17,435 nucleotides of DNA, from NCBI GenBank assembly GCA_030831045.1, contig JAURMB010000110.1:1-17435 (forward strand), in the 5' to 3' direction. Both the position numbers and the translations under genes were made by a program. Below are positions 14,638 to 17,435 of this stretch, piece by piece; positions within the stretch are counted from its first letter, which is position 1, and each line of letters opens with the position of its first letter. The notes below the pieces were generated by a model that was not told where the DNA came from, did no database searches, and saw nothing but the letters and a program-made list of their open reading frames with translations. Origin of the DNA: Schleiferiaceae bacterium. Its GTDB lineage: Bacteria; Bacteroidota; Bacteroidia; Flavobacteriales; Schleiferiaceae.

Positions 14638-15543
14638 GGGGAACGGCGCCGACCAGCGGCCGCTCGCCACCCGGGCGTGAAAGGCCTCGGAAAGCTGCGC
14701 CGTGAGGGGCCCGCCCTGGCCGCTGCCGATGCGTCGCCCGTCCACGTCCACTACCGGAGTCAGCTCGCCCATGGTTCCGGTGCCAAAGGCCTCGTCAGCG
14801 GTGTAAAGTTCGGTCAGCGACAGGTCGCGTTCCGCCGCGGGTAGGCCCAGCTCGCGCCCCAGCTCCAGCACGATTCCGCGCGTGATGCCCGGCAAGCAGT
14901 TGGTCGCGTGCGGAGTCAGCAGCTGGCCGCCGCGCACGGCAAAGATGTTGGTTCCGTTCATCTCGGCCACAAAACCGCGCTCGTCGAGCATTAGGGCGTC
15001 GTCGGCCCCGGCAACATTGGCCTGAATCTTCGCCAATATGTTATTAATGAGGTTGTTGTGGTGGATTTTGGAGTCCACAAACTGCGGGCTGTTGCGGCGT
15101 ATGGCCGAGGTGACGATGCGCACCCCGGCAGCGTTGTCGTACACGGGTTTCTTCCATTCGGCCAGCACGATGAGGGTACAGCCCTTTTGGTTGAGGCGCG
15201 GATCCATTCCCGACGTGATTTTCTCTCCGCGGGTCAGCGTCAGCCGAACGTGGGCGTCTCCGCGCATTCCGTTGGCTTCGAGCGTTTTAAATAGGGCGGA
15301 GCGGACTTCGTCGCGCGAAGGCACGTTGGCGAACGCCATGGCGTGCGCCGAGGCGAACAGCCGATCGAGGTGGAAGTCCAGCGCAAAGATTCCGTTGGCG
15401 TACACGCGAAGGCCCTCCCAGACGGCATCGCCCCCCTGAACGGCGGAATCAAAGACGCTTACCTTGGCCTGATCCCGGTGCCAGAGCCGATCTCCGACCC
15501 AAACCTGGAGGTTGGCGTTTTGCGGATTAAACGTTTGAAGCAT
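14635..15543 (-). CDS. Class IV (branched-chain-like) PLP-dependent aminotransferase
   Basis: A 302-residue cytoplasmic enzyme of the fold-type IV PLP family (branched-chain amino acid aminotransferase, D-amino acid aminotransferase, 4-amino-4-deoxychorismate lyase). Key elements: SVFDSAVQGGDAVWEGLRVY (29-48), the catalytic Lys159 in QFVDSKIHHNNLINN, Glu194 in FVAEMNGTNIF, the CLPGITR motif at 216-222, and GTGTMGELTPV near 255-265 for PLP-phosphate and substrate binding. The substrate cannot be fixed: the sequence is IlvE-like in length and pattern, but DSKIHHNN differs from the usual IlvE YKTGGNY or D-AAT loops. It starts with ATG at 15543, 11 bp after the upstream sulfotransferase-like gene, indicating co-transcription. 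I leave the symbol blank because a branched-chain role is not established by the sequence alone. Confidence 0.85.
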   Translation of the reverse strand: MLQTFNPQNANLQVWVGDRLWHRDQAKVSVFDSAVQGGDAVWEGLRVYANGIFALDFHLDRLFASAHAMAFANVPSRDEVRSALFKTLEANGMRGDAHVRLTLTRGEKITSGMDPRLNQKGCTLIVLAEWKKPVYDNAAGVRIVTSAIRRNSPQFVDSKIHHNNLINNILAKIQANVAGADDALMLDERGFVAEMNGTNIFAVRGGQLLTPHATNCLPGITRGIVLELGRELGLPAAERDLSLTELYTADEAFGTGTMGELTPVVDVDGRRIGSGQGGPLTAQLSEAFHARVASGRWSAPFP

Positions 15544-15554
15544 AATAAACGAAT

Positions 15555-16265
15555 TTAATCAAGTATAAGCGCTTGATTCGCCAAGCGGGCAAACAACGGC
15601 GCGGATTCTTCAGCAAGAGCCTCGAGGTGTTCCGGCATGCGGGGTGGCTCAGGGGAGGGAGTGCCAAAACGTGTGGACCCGTGAACCTGACGGTACCAAT
15701 GCGGAGCCCAAACTCCGTCGTACCCTTTAGGCCCCGCTGGCCACGAAAGCTGTTCCGGGCGAAACTGCAGGTCCAACGCGGAGCAAACTCGGCGAAATCC
15801 GCGCTCCGGGTCCGCCAGCAGCGCATCAGAATCCACAACCACCAAACGAGCACCCAACGACTGCAGCTGGTTCAGCGCCTCAAGCTGCTCGCGCAGCGCC
15901 ACATCCCGCAACTGAACGTCCGGAACTACCTTGGCAAACGACGCAATCACCTTGCGGGGGCTTCGAATCCACAAAATGTGCTTCCAGCCCGCCGCGGGGC
16001 TGAGGTCCAACCCGTCCATGTGGTGGGCCATATTCTTGAGGTAGGTTGGGCGCTGGAGGGCCGCTAACCCAGCCCAAACCGCAGCCGGATCGGTCGGCTG
16101 GCTAGCGAGCACCGCGCCACGACCTGGGTGGTCCGCACCTGTTCGGGCCAAATAGGCCGCATAAAACGGCTCGTCCACGACGCCCCAGCCCGGCCGCTGG
16201 GCAAAGCTGTACATCAGCGCCGTCGAAACATTTCGCGGACCCGAGAGGGCGTGCAGCACTTCCAT
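15555..16265 (-). CDS. Sulfotransferase-like P-loop protein
   Basis: A 236-residue protein, probably cytoplasmic, with a sulfotransferase-like P-loop fold. The N-terminal LSGPRNVSTALMYSF (about residues 7-21) occupies the place of the 5'-phosphosulfate-binding loop. ILWIRSPRKVIASFAKV (about 97-113) resembles the 3'-phosphate-binding RxPxxxxxS block of PAPS-dependent enzymes. Other notable parts are VVDEPFYAAYL near residue 29, RPTYLKNMAHHM near 72, and DLQFRPEQLSWPAGPKGYDG near 165. Whether PAPS is really the donor is not shown; several members of this superfamily have unknown chemistry. The start at 16265 fits the family, since the P-loop follows immediately. It is followed after 11 bp by the class IV aminotransferase gene, a tight pairing that suggests joint function. 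Confidence 0.8.
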   Translation of the reverse strand: MEVLHALSGPRNVSTALMYSFAQRPGWGVVDEPFYAAYLARTGADHPGRGAVLASQPTDPAAVWAGLAALQRPTYLKNMAHHMDGLDLSPAAGWKHILWIRSPRKVIASFAKVVPDVQLRDVALREQLEALNQLQSLGARLVVVDSDALLADPERGFRRVCSALDLQFRPEQLSWPAGPKGYDGVWAPHWYRQVHGSTRFGTPSPEPPRMPEHLEALAEESAPLFARLANQALILD

Positions 16266-16267
16266 CG

Positions 16268-16296
16268 CAAACGAATGTACGCGTAGAATTCGGCAA
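16268..16296 (-). promoter_or_regulatory. Candidate promoter for the sulfotransferase-like/aminotransferase unit
   Basis: Minus-strand TTG (16296-16294), 18 bases, then TTCGTTTG (16275-16268), which differs from TAnnTTTG by one base. It ends two bases from the ATG at 16265, again predicting a leaderless message. On the plus strand of the same 74-bp divergent gap, TATCTTGA (16309-16316) is a weaker -7-like candidate for the cytochrome gene. Confidence 0.45.
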
Positions 16297-16339
16297 TATA
16301 ATCTGACCTATCTTGACCCCGTAAACCACACCCTACGCC

Positions 16340-16681
16340 ATGAACGCACGCCTCATTGCCGCCTCGGCCGCAACCCTTTCGCTCCTTGCGCTGCTCGCCA
16401 GCTGCGGCTCCGCTAAAAATACCAACTCGGTGAATTTGAGCGCCGCCCAAGCCAAATACCCCGGCTACAGCATGACCGACTACACCGCGGGCCAGGCTCT
16501 TTATGCCGAAAACTGCGGGCGCTGCCACCCCACCTACGCCCCCGGATCGCACACCGAAGAACAATGGGCCAACTGGGTGCCTAAAATGGTGCCTATGGCC
16601 AATAAAAAAGCCGGCAGCGTCGCCATCGACGCGGCCGGCCAAGAACAAATTCTACGTTTTTTATACGCCGCTTCGCACTAA
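16340..16681 (+). CDS. Small c-type cytochrome lipoprotein
   Basis: A 113-residue exported heme protein. A lipoprotein signal (MNARLIAASAATLSLLALLA, then SC with Cys22 as the lipidated residue) is followed by a short linker. A single heme-binding CGRCH motif (Cys59, Cys62, His63) lies in GQALYAENCGRCHPTYAPG. Candidate axial methionines are Met83 and Met86 in NWVPKMVPMANKK. The C-terminal helix (AGQEQILRFLYAA) is standard for a minimal class I cytochrome c. It would be membrane-anchored and carry electrons in the periplasm; the partner is unknown. The gene stands alone, divergent from the sulfotransferase-like gene and 22 bp tail-to-tail with the DoxX-like gene, with no hairpin between. Confidence 0.9.
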   Translation: MNARLIAASAATLSLLALLASCGSAKNTNSVNLSAAQAKYPGYSMTDYTAGQALYAENCGRCHPTYAPGSHTEEQWANWVPKMVPMANKKAGSVAIDAAGQEQILRFLYAASH

Positions 16682-16703
16682 AACAAAGGGCGCGTCGGTC
16701 GGG

Positions 16704-17075
16704 TTACTCGGCGTGCGGTCCGCCTTTGCGAAAGGCCGCGTACGACGCCATCAGAATTCCGAGGACTACCAACGGGAAAAACGTTTGGGGCGCCATGCCG
16801 TCAACACTGTAGTGGCTAACCACAGCGCCAATAAGCGAAAACGTGAAGCCTGCGTAGGCCCACTCCTTCAACCACGTTGGCGCAAACGGAACCACGAGCG
16901 TCAGGGCGCCGGCCACCTTCATCACGTTGAGGAACACCCTGAAGTAGTCTGGGTAGCCCAGATGCAGCACCCCCTCTTTGGCCATTTCAGTGTGGCCGGT
17001 TAGCGCGGGCATAACGCCTTCGAGTAAAAAAATGATGCCCGTGGCAATCCAAAAAGTCAGTCGTGTTTTGTTCAT
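16704..17075 (-). CDS. DoxX-like small integral membrane protein
   Basis: A 123-residue inner-membrane protein with four predicted hydrophobic segments (about residues 5-20, 45-63, 71-85, 92-110) and the pattern GYPDYFRVFLNVMKVAGALT, which is typical of DoxX-like/DUF-type four-helix proteins. The family has no settled general function. I chose ATG 17075 because it overlaps the upstream gene's stop as ATGA, the usual sign of translational coupling. An ATG at 17087 would add MAQT and overlap by 16 bases, and is the alternative. It is transcribed with the S9 peptidase gene. Confidence 0.82.
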   Translation of the reverse strand: MNKTRLTFWIATGIIFLLEGVMPALTGHTEMAKEGVLHLGYPDYFRVFLNVMKVAGALTLVVPFAPTWLKEWAYAGFTFSLIGAVVSHYSVDGMAPQTFFPLVVLGILMASYAAFRKGGPHAE

Positions 17076-17435
17076 GGTTTGAGCCATTGATTTAACCAGT
17101 TAAAAAATTCGTGCTGCCACACCAGCGCATTCTGCGGGCTCATTACCCAGTGGCCTTCCTCGGGGAAGTACAGAAACCGCGAGGGAATTCCGCGCAGCTG
17201 GGCAGCCTGGTAGGCCTCCCTGCCTTGGTTGAGCGGAACCCGAAAGTCGTTGCCCCCGGGAATCACGAGCAGCGGCGCGGTCCACTTAGCTACGTGGTTT
17301 TTGGGGTTGAATTCGCCGTAGGATTTGGGCTGAGGCTTGTCCCAGTAGGCGCCGCCCAAGTCGTGGTTGGCAAAGAACAACTCTTCGGTGGTGCCGTACC
17401 AGCTGTCCATATTGAAGAGTCCGCAGTGCGAAATC
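17072..17435 (-). CDS. S9-family (prolyl oligopeptidase/acylaminoacyl-type) peptidase, C-terminal end
   Basis: Partial: the gene enters from the right edge and only about 120 C-terminal residues are present. The visible sequence runs from ISHCGLFNMDSWYGTTEELF to WLNQWLKP. It contains two of the three catalytic residues of the alpha/beta-hydrolase peptidase domain: the Asp in VIPGGNDFRVPLNQG and the His in FPEEGHWV. The nucleophile Ser and the propeller domain lie outside the window. The family cleaves short peptides, often in the periplasm or extracellularly in this phylum; location cannot be judged without the N-terminus. Its TGA stop overlaps the start of the DoxX-like gene (ATGA). Confidence 0.9.
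   Translation of the reverse strand, partial: ISHCGLFNMDSWYGTTEELFFANHDLGGAYWDKPQPKSYGEFNPKNHVAKWTAPLLVIPGGNDFRVPLNQGREAYQAAQLRGIPSRFLYFPEEGHWVMSPQNALVWQHEFFNWLNQWLKP

Noticed and set aside
1..17435. CRISPR array, tRNA, rRNA, insertion sequence or phage genes
   Set aside because: No regularly spaced repeats, no cloverleaf or rRNA-like stretch, and no transposase, integrase or phage protein in any frame.

Overview
The window looks like a stretch of a GC-rich Bacteroidota chromosome (Flavobacteriia-like; the exact lineage cannot be read from here). Three things point that way. Two secreted proteins end in type IX secretion (T9SS) type A sorting domains. A TonB-dependent receptor carries the N-terminal carboxypeptidase-regulatory-like domain typical of this phylum. 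Several genes are preceded by the Bacteroidota sigma-type -7 element TAnnTTTG, once with a perfect TTG-N19 upstream half. No mobile element, CRISPR array, rRNA or tRNA was found, and no gene-free stretch exceeds 300 bases.

Layout. 1-1092 (minus): the start of nusA (cut by the window edge) preceded by rimP, with a clear promoter and a leader hairpin. 1082-3372 (minus): a two-gene unit of a small His-rich secreted protein and a TonB-dependent receptor, probably for metal or metal-complex uptake. 3489-7289 (plus): a 1266-residue T9SS-exported modular protein with three Fn3+MAM-like units, a fourth Fn3, three PKD-like domains and a sorting domain. 7293-8243 (minus): a lipoprotein of beta-propeller type, convergent with the giant gene (3 bp between stops). 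8247-8285: a nearly symmetrical divergent promoter with a palindromic core. 8325-8627 (plus): a very acidic small protein. 8786-10138 (plus): a polytopic membrane protein of glycosyltransferase (GT-C) type. 10141-10172: a strong hairpin terminator serving genes on both sides.

10192-16265 (minus): four closely spaced genes, read in the order sulfotransferase-like protein, class IV (branched-chain-like) aminotransferase, large TonB-dependent receptor, and T9SS-exported alpha/beta hydrolase. The gaps are 11, 43 and 41 bp, so this could be one transcript ending at the 10141-10172 terminator. A 9-bp inverted repeat sits between the second and third genes. 16340-16681 (plus): a small c-type cytochrome lipoprotein. 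16704-17435 (minus): a DoxX-like membrane protein translationally coupled (ATGA overlap) to the C-terminal end of an S9-family peptidase.

Most of the content is ordinary Bacteroidota biology. The points most worth a second look are: (i) the palindrome exactly centred between two divergent -7 elements at 8247-8285; (ii) a terminator-like hairpin placed between the rimP-nusA promoter and rimP, which could serve NusA-dependent autoregulation; (iii) the sulfotransferase-like/aminotransferase gene pair, which resembles a fused protein I recall from plants; and (iv) three genes whose -7 elements abut the start codon, implying leaderless mRNAs.
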